Source of the DNA: Rebecca billardiae RCC1528
Taxonomy: Eukaryota; Haptophyta
Length of the DNA: 64,000 bases
Direction of reading: 5' to 3'
Assembly (NCBI GenBank): GCA_965240325.2
Contig: OZ251225.1
Span: 2,170,001-2,234,000, forward strand
Below the pieces are notes generated by a model that ran no database searches, was not told the DNA's origin, and worked only from the letters and a program-made list of their open reading frames with translations. Position 1 is the first letter of the stretch. Each line of letters starts with the position of its first letter. This document shows, one piece after another, positions 56,201 to 62,732 of this stretch. A program made the translations under genes and the position numbers.

Positions 56201-56957
56201 GAGCCAGCCGGCGGCCCTGCGCTCCGCGCACCGGACGCCCGCGCACACACCCATCAAGAGCAGCGCTCTCAGCGCGGCCCCGCGGCCGAGCCCGTCGCCG
56301 CGCATCGACCTGGCCTCCTCGGACCTCTCCTCGTGCACGCCCGTGCGCCGCCACGCCGAGGCGGCGGGCCGCTCCGACGCGCTGCCCCTCCCGTCGAGCG
56401 CGCGCCCGGTGCGCGCCGTCGACATCCCCGTCGTGCTGCCCGACGGCGCGAAGGTGATGATGACGATTCGGCAGGGCGACGAGATCGCGCAGCTCGTGCG
56501 AGCCTTCTGCGCCCGCCACCAGCTGGCGGAAGACTGTGAGCCTCACATTCAGAACTACCTACTGCAGCGGTACACGGCGGCGGGCGCGGCGGAGCCCGGC
56601 TCCGCGCTCAAGCGCGCGGCCTCGCCGCTCACCCCCGAGCCGTCGCTCCGCCGCCCAGCCGGTGCAGAGCCGGGCGGCACGCGCACGTTGACTGCATCCG
56701 ACCAGCTGCCCACGCCAAGCCCGCACCATCGCGCCCCGGAGAGCAGCACGCAGCTCGCCGCCGGCGCGCGCGTCACTCACTTCTCGTCGTCCCCTGCCGC
56801 TCTCGACAGCGCCGACTCGGGCGCTGATGGCGGGGCTCGACCGGCGACGGGTCAGACGCACGCGACCCGCGAGTACGCTCATCGCTCCCGCGCAGCGGCA
56901 GCGGCGAACGCTTCGAGTGCCGGGCCTGCGGTCGCCAACGGCAATGGGAATGCGTGA
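50295..56957 (+). CDS. Ten cysteine-rich ectodomain modules fused to a divergent ammonium-transporter (Amt)-like membrane domain
   Basis: Three exons (50295-54990, 55199-55293, 55461-56957; introns 208 and 167 bp) give 2,095 residues. A signal peptide (residues 1-20, ALFVMVLAGVAAASA) leads into ten modules of about 60 residues starting near 33, 174, 347, 482, 583, 689, 807, 905, 1036 and 1166. Most follow G-C-G-x-x-V, a second Cys about 14 residues on, then C-F-x-C and a closing Y-x-I/V-Y. Pro/Ser-rich linkers separate them. From about 1331 the chain reads as an Amt/Mep/Rh domain: W-L-A-V-S-A-L-L-V, then L-G-Y-S-L-A-F, then Y-A-P-I-A-H-W-A-W, then L-P-P-H-A-V-V, then A-T-P-A-A-G-V, then A-L-D-x3-H. 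Splicing restores the P-P-H motif and the next helix, supporting the exon model. The first conserved twin histidine (V-V-H-I in Amt) reads V-L-Y-I, so transport is doubtful and a sensor role is possible. The tail contains a ubiquitin/PB1-like segment (about 1917-1970, VDIPVVLPDGAKVMM). Confidence 0.8.
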   Translation: MRPALFVMVLAGVAAASAASSGTAPSPLYPGFGCGSIVAMQVADAQSCADAVRRVSSSRVAFSWSAATKLCMGCSPFDVRQRQQDVEYDVYSLADDGASADPATSAFAAPAAAAPRPLALSTSAPQPTLPAERSPAAVGAASDAATGTSSSGPPPSPAAPAAAPSSRSYIGAGCGHFVRAAVPSADACGDAVRERAHGADPPITHFAYNERARLCFACTDDEVWKRVDDASTSIHPVSSGGERSPAPAPAATPVLPRAPSSPTPVSPAPAAAPVVPSRAPSSPVPVSPTSTPSPSLPSRAPIVLASPSPAPRPAPSPSPSPAGSAAPAPGSEAVPWEHLEPTRSGMRCGSFVASGIDSAARCASAVSSSAGPHYPYIAWSDMSLFCYKCTEAEVESAGRALIEPAFDIYPVASLLPVVHFFSPQPPPAAPTASPPRSPLAAPPSPLPSPSPSPSPRPPPPSPAPSPTASAGSVAVAAAHAGCGDLVAQGVTSAAACSRLVADAPYFTWGAGSGFCFSCSAPQFEQRVEMGSYDVYGGAGGATAVPAPAAPPPGPRARLAPPPAPRHAAGPAVLARLVYPRQGCGTFVGAGVPSADACASAVGAAIEHVAYSVDRGLCFGCDEGELAARQPAPDASIFAVVRTGAAAAAPPSVVPAASPSPSQPAPSPPPLPASPPLPPLSLVAFATSFCGSRRWPTSTDTESAAACAEAVAAGAKPGQPAPAHFAWAESPGYCYACSAREVGARVGDAQYAIYHTRAFVGAAVAVEQPAGGSAGPHSAGGTSAAGGGGSAGGGAAAALGFHLDRRGSTCVENAAVYDDVESAAECAARTGGFARFAYSPVFHICTACTERGYALRTQLANYDIYARGAAPSAAPAPVPPSPSPAASPSPQPHRAAEPVYAAEAGCGDLRATTGGEPPTVAACRRVASAAGTRFFAAPDDPTAPGGSCYICSDAQARARLPYSGYGVYETDPSAAPHGGGGGGARPTVPAWMRPYPPPSPGPPPTPPPALPPPPSPAPPPVLVGTDDGSGMVYRRSGCGSIVMHNVYSAAKCAELVNRYRPQPYFTWGESTAFCFSCDPKQLGRRERNRVYAIYSMEAFGGVRLVPPSPLPPSPSPPSPRPPPPSPSPPPSPRPPPRAALRPGTIPTRRPSTPSGAGPQPVARGSGCGSIVRASVGSVAECTVLVAAEARTRYASFSPKSGGCFSCSEEEYGYRMPMEGYDIYFAALPPGGGRPSAGPGPGAADAHGPAPSSPAPAAVAGGGGSGGITGAAGSGGGGGSEGGSSGGGTTPRPLPRPPSAPTRPSEAPASAPAPAPSAPAAHARAPARRRVGVSWLAVSALLVPALLLGATTVSAPVLPPPAADGASQPAGGEMLSPAPARSRHRDALWILGSVAGAALAWLALGYSLAFNPRSVPGGLVGSPQLVEPTAVGASAGGLDSSWVCVSLELVRALAAALALAICAPLRLLWQHGAAATVGIGVWVLCAYAPIAHWAWSEHGALRQRGVQDVGGASVLYISAACAMLVIARARLSFLERLREEPLGTEEWEIGAQCVGKRWARLPPHAVVGPRTRARARAQSPPRARRGAGARCVPRARRERGARAAGGLGTRCPPLAPPSPPAPPTPPNCRVAPRAARSALRGRSHRPAGRVGAARGRRPDAGVVRDGAVGARARAAPRAPGFCVRTPIAHPGRAPRAAHDSPPPAAAAGPPPPPPPPAWTHPRAQAVCGAVVWMVLAELRARRRNLSKAPLRSSVSFAMLGAASVESTVRSLERVRAHELADAVVGAVIGMACATPAAGVQSVVPVGFQALAGAAVAFAVASPLDRFFVVQLDGPDYASTTLVSALDAPSHTLMLAGGFGAPTALTLAALTATPASEAAAGRGLPERLAAQLLLALVAGLWSACVTKVLLLLGRSFAREITILPMPDGGAQRQRSNSPPQPPRSEAEVAAHGSCMRSADASTQPTGPPHSASSQPAALRSAHRTPAHTPIKSSALSAAPRPSPSPRIDLASSDLSSCTPVRRHAEAAGRSDALPLPSSARPVRAVDIPVVLPDGAKVMMTIRQGDEIAQLVRAFCARHQLAEDCEPHIQNYLLQRYTAAGAAEPGSALKRAASPLTPEPSLRRPAGAEPGGTRTLTASDQLPTPSPHHRAPESSTQLAAGARVTHFSSSPAALDSADSGADGGARPATGQTHATREYAHRSRAAAAANASSAGPAVANGNGNA

Positions 56958-57084
56958 GAACGCCCAAGGTGGTGCGTGCGCATCAGTCAGCAGTCATCGT
57001 CGTGATGAATATTGACGCGATGATGACGATGCTCGTCGGGAAAGGGCTTGAGGAGCAGCCGAGCAGGGCCTCCGAGACTCAGCT

Positions 57085-58408
57085 GGGTGAAAATCCCATT
57101 TTCTGGCCTGTCCGGGCGGAAAATCCGGCTGCTCCGATCTGACCGGACCGGGACCCGGACAGCACAGTATCTAGGGACCAGACACTTTTACATCTTAGCA
57201 TGGGGCGGCGCCCCATTTGCACAGTCAAAAGACCGCGGGTGTAAAAGCAGCCGTTGTCGAGTTCGATGTAGCGGCTGGGCGAATTAGTGAATTAAAAAAA
57301 CAATTCACGAGACACTTGCGCCCACGGCCGCGATGGCGTGCGCCGTCCACCCACGACGGAGTCGTGGACGGACATCGCTACACAGCCTACGCGACAGGCG
57401 TTGTCGTGATCGAGGTGCCCGTGCCCGTTGTCGATAGCCAAACGATTGGCACGACGACCTGGCACCACATCCGCGTCAAAGCGCGGCGAGGCCGTGTTCC
57501 AGCGCGTGTGCGGCAAGCTGGCCGATGTGCGGACGGCGTCGGGTGGCGCAGGGGCTCCTGCCGATGCTACCTGGCGGCTGCTGCGGAGCCTGCTGCCGTG
57601 GTCGAGCCTGAGGCAGAGGGTGCGTCAACCGCAGAGCAGCTCAACGCTTCCGAGATCGAGCTGCGCGCGGTCGGACCAGATGACGGCCCGCGGCCGTCCA
57701 AGCGCACACGCAAGGACGCCTGAGCAGACGCGTTCAGTCCGAGCAAAGCCTGGTCGGCGTACGAGCGCGAGCCAGCTCAGACACGGCACGAGCGCACGCG
57801 TGACGGCTCGTACGATGAGCTCGTCGGCTTGGTCACCGGGCTGCCGTCGCTCGTCGCCTCGCTTGTCACGTCACACTCAGCTGAGCAGAGACATCACTCC
57901 CGCCGTTCAGCTGATCGACGAGGACGAGGCGGCCAAGACGGCGGCGGCTCAAACGCCTGGAGGAGGAGCGCAGGAGGAGGAGGAGCTCCCAGCGCTAAGC
58001 CTGTGGGGCCGCGCCGAGGCCAGGCACCGCGGCCAGCGGCTGCAGTAGCGGGTGGCGGCCGGACAGCAGCTCGGCGGCACACGCTCACTCATACGTCGAT
58101 CCTCTTGCTCGAGAGTCGAGCCTCGAGGCGGCGGGCAAGGTGCAGGCCGCACGCGAGCTTGCTGAGCGCGCGCAGGCCGAGCCGCAGCTGAGCCCCGAGG
58201 GTGCTCGGGACGCCGCGTGCGCAAGCAGGCCGCCTCGCAGCAAATGGTGCTTCGCATAATATCTACGCTGATACCGACCCGGAAAAAATTTCTTCGCACT
58301 GCGTGCGCTTTATTATTCCCTTTCTTATTGTATTCCTTATTCGCGTATTAAATGCCGCTTTTCCGCCTCCCCAGTGCACAAGTGCGCCAGAAAATGGGAA
58401 TTCCACCC
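57085..58408. mobile_element. 1.3 kb TIR element, copy 1, with 4-bp target duplication AGCT
   Basis: The termini are inverted repeats of 23 bp, GGGTG...CCCATTTTCTGGC, with two or three mismatches. AGCT flanks both sides (57081-57084 and 58409-58412). The body is nearly identical to 59553-60893 but lacks 17 bases near 57200. The internal open frames (a 160-residue frame from about 57220, another from 57428) have no ATG at a sensible position and no transposase motif, so it is probably non-autonomous. A 4-bp palindromic target duplication is found in several superfamilies, so the assignment is open. Confidence 0.88.
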
Positions 58409-58437
58409 AGCTACTGCACACGTGGCGCCTGTACTAC

Positions 58438-58470
58438 TGAGCTGTGTGAGTCTCTTATTCTTATGCTGAT
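58438..58470 (+). promoter_or_regulatory. Second copy of the TGAGCTGTGTG-type upstream word
   Basis: TGAGCTGTGTGAGTCTCTTA followed by TTCTTA and GTAAAC, matching the word upstream of the gene at 39223. Here it lies about 230-260 bp upstream of the ATG at 58698 and just outside the right end of the TIR element. Confidence 0.35.
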
Positions 58471-58697
58471 AGTAAACTGCTGTAACTCACTCACTGTACC
58501 AACTAAGTACTGTACTACGTAGTCTAACTTGTCCGTGCACGGTGACGGCGCGGCCAAATCTGATTTCGATTCTGGAGATCGCGGCGGCCAACAGGGCTGC
58601 CGCAAGGAGAGTGCCGCGCCGGTCGCGACCATGCGCCCGGCGTGAGGAGTGGGCGGCGTGTCGCTGGGCGGACCTTTGCGGCCGAAGGTGCCGGGCC

Positions 58698-59108
58698 ATG
58701 ACCGAGCGCGCCATCGAGGCATTCCTGACGCACAAGAACACGCCCGACAACAACGAGTACCAGCAGCTTCAGCACACCGTGTACACCAAGGAGGGAAACG
58801 GCCCCGCGCATGGCTGGGCACATGGTCTGCAGGAGGTGCAGTCGGCTGCAGCACTGCACGGGAGCATGCCGGGCACGTTGGACGTGGTCGAGCACCCGTC
58901 GTACGTCGCAGATTACCTGGGCGTCGACAAGCGCGTGCTCCCTGAATTGGTGGAGTCTGCACTCAGCTTTGTGGGCATGCTGCCCGAGCAGCCGCCGCCG
59001 ACCTACATCCCGCCCAGGCCACAGGACCGGCCGAGCCCAGAATCGCAGCCAAATCCGTACCGCCTGGAGTACACGATATTTGATCTGCGGGGGAATACCG
59101 TGACATGA
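58698..59108 (+). CDS. Small conserved-looking protein, unknown function
   Basis: A frame of 136 residues from the ATG at 58698 (MTERAIEAFLTHKNTPDNNE). The composition is balanced and clearly unlike chance frames here, with aromatic and proline motifs (PPTYIPPRPQDRP) and a C-terminus R-L-E-Y-T-I-F-D-L-R-G. No signal peptide or membrane segment. The frame is open upstream to 58542 without another ATG, so a 5' exon is possible. I do not recognise the family. It sits between two copies of the TIR element, 289 bp after one and 444 bp before the other. Confidence 0.6.
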   Translation: MTERAIEAFLTHKNTPDNNEYQQLQHTVYTKEGNGPAHGWAHGLQEVQSAAALHGSMPGTLDVVEHPSYVADYLGVDKRVLPELVESALSFVGMLPEQPPPTYIPPRPQDRPSPESQPNPYRLEYTIFDLRGNTVT

Positions 59109-59552
59109 TCTCTGCGAGCGGCATCGCATTGCAGGAAGCCGCTGTCGTTGCTTCGGCGTGCAGCAGTGTCAGAGGATTTCATCCAGGTTCCGCGGTCGGC
59201 TGCGCGGCGTCGGCGTCGGCGTCGAGCATCTTCTGGGCGGAGCGCAGTGGGCTCTATGGAATACATGAAACGGCGCCCGAGACTCCAATCACGTCGGCCA
59301 TATCGTCACCTCACTGCTTGCTCCGATACGGAGCCCAGGCTGCTGTTTACCGCCCGCGACTCCGCAGGCGCAGTGGCAGCGGGCGTGATGGCGGTGATGG
59401 GCGTGATGACGGATGGCCGCAGGCGAGCGCGGCCACATCACGCGAGCGCGGCCACACGCTCCGACGGCTTATAGATCTATACTGCTAGGCGACAGTGTAT
59501 TATTGATAGATGCGCTGATGATGATATATGACATCCGCCAAAATGACATATA
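59109..59552. other. Intergenic stretch, no gene seen
   Basis: 3' flank of the small gene. It contains a short direct repeat (cacatcacgcgagcgcggcc / gcgagcgcggccac) near 59430-59455. No supported frame. Confidence 0.4.
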
Positions 59553-60893
59553 GGGTGAAAATCCCATTTTCTGGCCTGTCCGGGCGGAAAATCCGGCTGC
59601 TCCGATCTGACCGGACCGGGACCCGGACAGCACAGTATCTAGGGACCAGACACTTTTACATCTTCGTTCTCTTCGGATTTGAGCATGGGGCGGCGCCCCA
59701 TTTGCACAGTCAAAAGACCGCGGGTGTAAAAGCAGCCGTTGTCGAGTTCGATGTAGCGGCTGGGCGAATTAGTGAATTAAAAAAACAATTCACGAGACAC
59801 TTGCGCCCACGGCCGCGATGGCGTGCGCCGTCCACCCACGACGGAGTCGTGGACGGACATCGCTACACAGCCTACGCGACAGGCGTTGTCGTGATCGAGG
59901 TGCCCGTGCCCGTTGTCGATAGCCAAACGATTGGCACGACGACCTGGCACCACATCCGCGTCAAAGCGCGGCGAGGCCGTGTTCCAGCGCGTGTGCGGCA
60001 AGCTGGCCGATGTGCGGACGGCGTCGGGTGGCGCAGGGGCTCCTGCCGATGCTACCTGGCGGCTGCTGCGGAGCCTGCTGCCGTGGTCGAGCCTGAGGCA
60101 GAGGGTGCGTCAACCGCAGAGCAGCTCAACGCTTCCGAGATCGAGCTGCGCGCGGTCGGACCAGATGACGGCCCGCGGCCGTCCAAGCGCACACGCAAGG
60201 ACGCCTGAGCAGACGCGTTCAGTCCGAGCAAAGCCTGGTCGGCGTACGAGCGCGAGCCAGCTCAGACACGGCACGAGCGCACGCGTGACGGCTCGTACGA
60301 TGAGCTCGTCGGCTTGGTCACCGGGCTGCCGTCGCTCGTCGCCTCGCTTGTCACGTCACACTCAGCTGAGCAGAGACATCACTCCCGCCGTTCAGCTGAT
60401 CGACGAGGACGAGGCGGCCAAGACGGCGGCGGCTCAAACGCCTGGAGGAGGAGCGCAGGAGGAGGAGGAGCTCCCAGCGCTAAGCCTGTGGGGCCGCGCC
60501 GAGGCCAGGCACCGCGGCCAGCGGCTGCAGTAGCGGGTGGCGGCCGGACAGCAGCTCGGCGGCACACGCTCACTCATACGTCGATCCTCTTGCTCGAGAG
60601 TCGAGCCTCGAGGCGGCGGGCAAGGTGCAGGCCGCACGCGAGCTTGCTGAGCGCGCGCAGGCCGAGCCGCAGCTGAGCCCCGAGGGTGCTCGGGACGCCG
60701 CGTGCGCAAGCAGGCCGCCTCGCAGCAAATGGTGCTTCGCATAATATCTACGCTGATACCGACCCGGAAAAAATTTCTTCGCACTGCGTGCGCTTTATTA
60801 TTCCCTTTCTTATTGTATTCCTTATTCGCGTATTAAATGCCGCTTTTCCGCCTCCCCAGTGCAGAAGTGCGCCAGAAAATGGGAATTCCACCC
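59553..60893. mobile_element. 1.3 kb TIR element, copy 2, with 4-bp target duplication TATA
   Basis: Same inverted termini as copy 1. TATA flanks both sides (59549-59552 and 60894-60897, the right one continuing into an AT run). It carries 17 bases (CGTTCTCTTCGGATTTG) missing from copy 1 and differs at very few other positions (for example GTGCAG versus GTGCAC near the right end). The near identity implies recent activity. The 226-residue frame here starts at an ATG in flanking DNA and is not evidence of a gene. Confidence 0.88.
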
Positions 60894-60897
60894 TATA

Positions 60898-61333
60898 TAT
60901 ATATATATGATCGCGGGTATAACGATTAACGTCGACGATGAGAGTATACGATCAATCAAATGAGTAAACCGACGTCGACGACCGATTCGTCATTCGTCAA
61001 GCGCGCGTTCCACGCTCAGAATAAATATATGGAGCATCGATCATCAGCAACGCAGCTAGCTATATATATATACTGCTAGTATTAGAGTAAATAATCGATC
61101 AGGTCATGCCGTATTTATTATTACCGTATTAGTATATCATCAGCATCGTCATCATATATATCACTATATCAGCACATTTCCGACATTTCGCCCGTTCGGT
61201 CGTCATCGCGTTGCTGTGCGTAGCTAGCAGCAGTCGTACATTTATCAGCGGTGACGACACGTTCTTGAAGCAGCCAGCGGCCAGCGGCCAGCGGGTGAAG
61301 CGGAAGCCGCGCCCTAAGAGTAATCTGACTAGC
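60898..61333. other. A/T-rich intergenic stretch with TA runs
   Basis: Several TATATA words (60898-60907, 61063-61072, 61154-61160) and low GC compared with the rest of the window. No supported gene. The right end is the 3' flank of the PAN-like gene. Confidence 0.5.
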
Positions 61334-62314
61334 TTAGAATTTCATCTGCTCGGGCTTGACGCCGCGCTTCAAGTTCTGCTCTCGGCTCTCCCACGGGCGG
61401 TAGTCGACGAGCACGTCCCCAGCGGACGAGCGCATCGCGCCGTCGGCGCCCGTCGTCCACGTGACGGTGAGGTCCACCTTGGCCCCAAGCACCCCGCCTG
61501 TCCATGGGACGTGGGTCGGCACGGTGAGATTGCGTCGAGAGCCGGGCACGATGCCAAAGGGCGCCATCGCGGCCACCGAGGCGGGGTCCTCGGGGTACCG
61601 CCCGTTGAGATGCTTGTCGCGGTTGCGCCGCCTGAACTCCTCCGTGTACGCGCCGCGCTGCCCGTAGAGCGGGTGGGTCGGGTCGGTCTGGTGCTTGAGC
61701 CAGCACTCGCCGAAGAGGTGCGTGTTCCCGTTGTCCGCTGACCAGCAGTGGGGCATGTAACAGAAGACCCAGCTGTTGCACGGCCGCTGCGGGTACTTCG
61801 CGGCGTGCACCTGGCATGCGTTGCAGCATTCGCCCGCCGACTTCACGTGGTGACCGCGCCCGTCGACCACGGCGTTGCCCTGGGGGTCGCTGTGCGGCTC
61901 CTCGCCGCAGGTGGGCGGCGTCGTGACGCCTGGGCAGTCGAGGAAGCACGTGATGGCGGTCTCGGGCGCGTCGCAATTTCCATCGCCGCACGTGGGCTCC
62001 ACCTGCTGCGGCACGGGCGGTGGTGGCGACGGCGGCGAGAGCTGCAGTGGCACGCGCGCAACGTGTGAGTCCGAGCTCGGCGTATGTTGCCACGTCATGG
62101 GTGTGCCTGCCGCTCTTTGAGGCGTGCCCTGCAAGCCGAGGGACATCAGCGCAAGGAGCGGGCCGCTGCCTGCGATGAGGAGAACGAGCCCGATCGTACC
62201 GACAGCGAAGCAGAGCCACGGCCGATGCACCCTGCCCACACCCTCCTCCAGGTTGGCGGCGACAATGGCGGCGCCCTCATCAAAATTTGCCGCCACCACA
62301 GCAGTGGTCGTCAT
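61334..62314 (-). CDS. Type II membrane protein with PAN/Apple-like cysteine-rich domain
   Basis: A single-exon frame of 326 residues. A short cytosolic tail with a duplicated V-V/I-V-A-A-N-x-x-E-G motif precedes one transmembrane helix at about 34-58 (FAVGTIGLVLLIAGSGPLLAL), which acts as a signal anchor. A Pro/Ser stalk follows, then a small C-G-D-G-N-C-x-x-x-E-T-x-x-x-C-F-x-D-C-P motif. The next domain (about 135-225) has a PAN-like cysteine arrangement (E-C-C-N-A-C, then C-N-S-W-V-F-C, then H-C-W, then E-C-W-L-K). The C-terminal ~100 residues contain W-T-G-G-V-L-G and a V-D-L-T-V-T-W strand. PAN domains bind carbohydrate or protein, so an extracellular or Golgi-lumen role is inferred. The ATG at 62314 is the first of the frame. 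Confidence 0.75.
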   Translation of the reverse strand: MTTTAVVAANFDEGAAIVAANLEEGVGRVHRPWLCFAVGTIGLVLLIAGSGPLLALMSLGLQGTPQRAAGTPMTWQHTPSSDSHVARVPLQLSPPSPPPPVPQQVEPTCGDGNCDAPETAITCFLDCPGVTTPPTCGEEPHSDPQGNAVVDGRGHHVKSAGECCNACQVHAAKYPQRPCNSWVFCYMPHCWSADNGNTHLFGECWLKHQTDPTHPLYGQRGAYTEEFRRRNRDKHLNGRYPEDPASVAAMAPFGIVPGSRRNLTVPTHVPWTGGVLGAKVDLTVTWTTGADGAMRSSAGDVLVDYRPWESREQNLKRGVKPEQMKF

Positions 62315-62732
62315 AGCGATGGCCGCCCCCTTCTTAAAATACGTAGCTGCAGTTTACCCGCTTACTTATTGTCTGGGCGCGCGCAGCCGACGCGCGGTTC
62401 TCGTCTGCCTGAGCTGTGTGCGTCTCTCACTCCCTGTGTGCAGCACTGCACTAGCCGCGCAGTGATCATCACTCTCCGAGTCAATCTGTCTCTGAGTGAG
62501 ACTGAGTCTCTGAAACTGAAGACCTGGTACTAGTGGTACTCTGAAACGTCGCGGGCCAGCTGACGCCCGTGAGGCGTGACGGCCCGCCAGACGCTGAGAG
62601 CCGCCCGAGACCCGGATGTAAGTAATACGTATATATACTAACTAATGTAGCAGTCAATGACCGGCACCCGACACTCCATCACAGTCCGGACATCGTTACG
62701 ATGGTGATGGTCAGTCGTCACTCGTCAGCATA
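62315..62732. other. Intergenic stretch with third TGAGCTGTGTG-type word
   Basis: It contains TGAGCTGTGTGCGTCTCT (62411-62428), matching the words at 39178 and 58438, here on the plus strand with no plus-strand gene downstream. A short tatata run lies at 62632-62637. No supported gene. Confidence 0.4.

Noticed and set aside
57217-57723. 168-residue frame inside TIR element copy 1 (226 residues in copy 2)
   Set aside because: No ATG start in copy 1, and the ATG in copy 2 lies in flanking DNA. No domain, and identity between copies reflects recent transposition rather than coding constraint.
57085-60893. Interpretation as a tandem segmental duplication
   Set aside because: The copies end exactly at inverted termini and each has its own 4-bp target duplication, which indicates separate transposition events.
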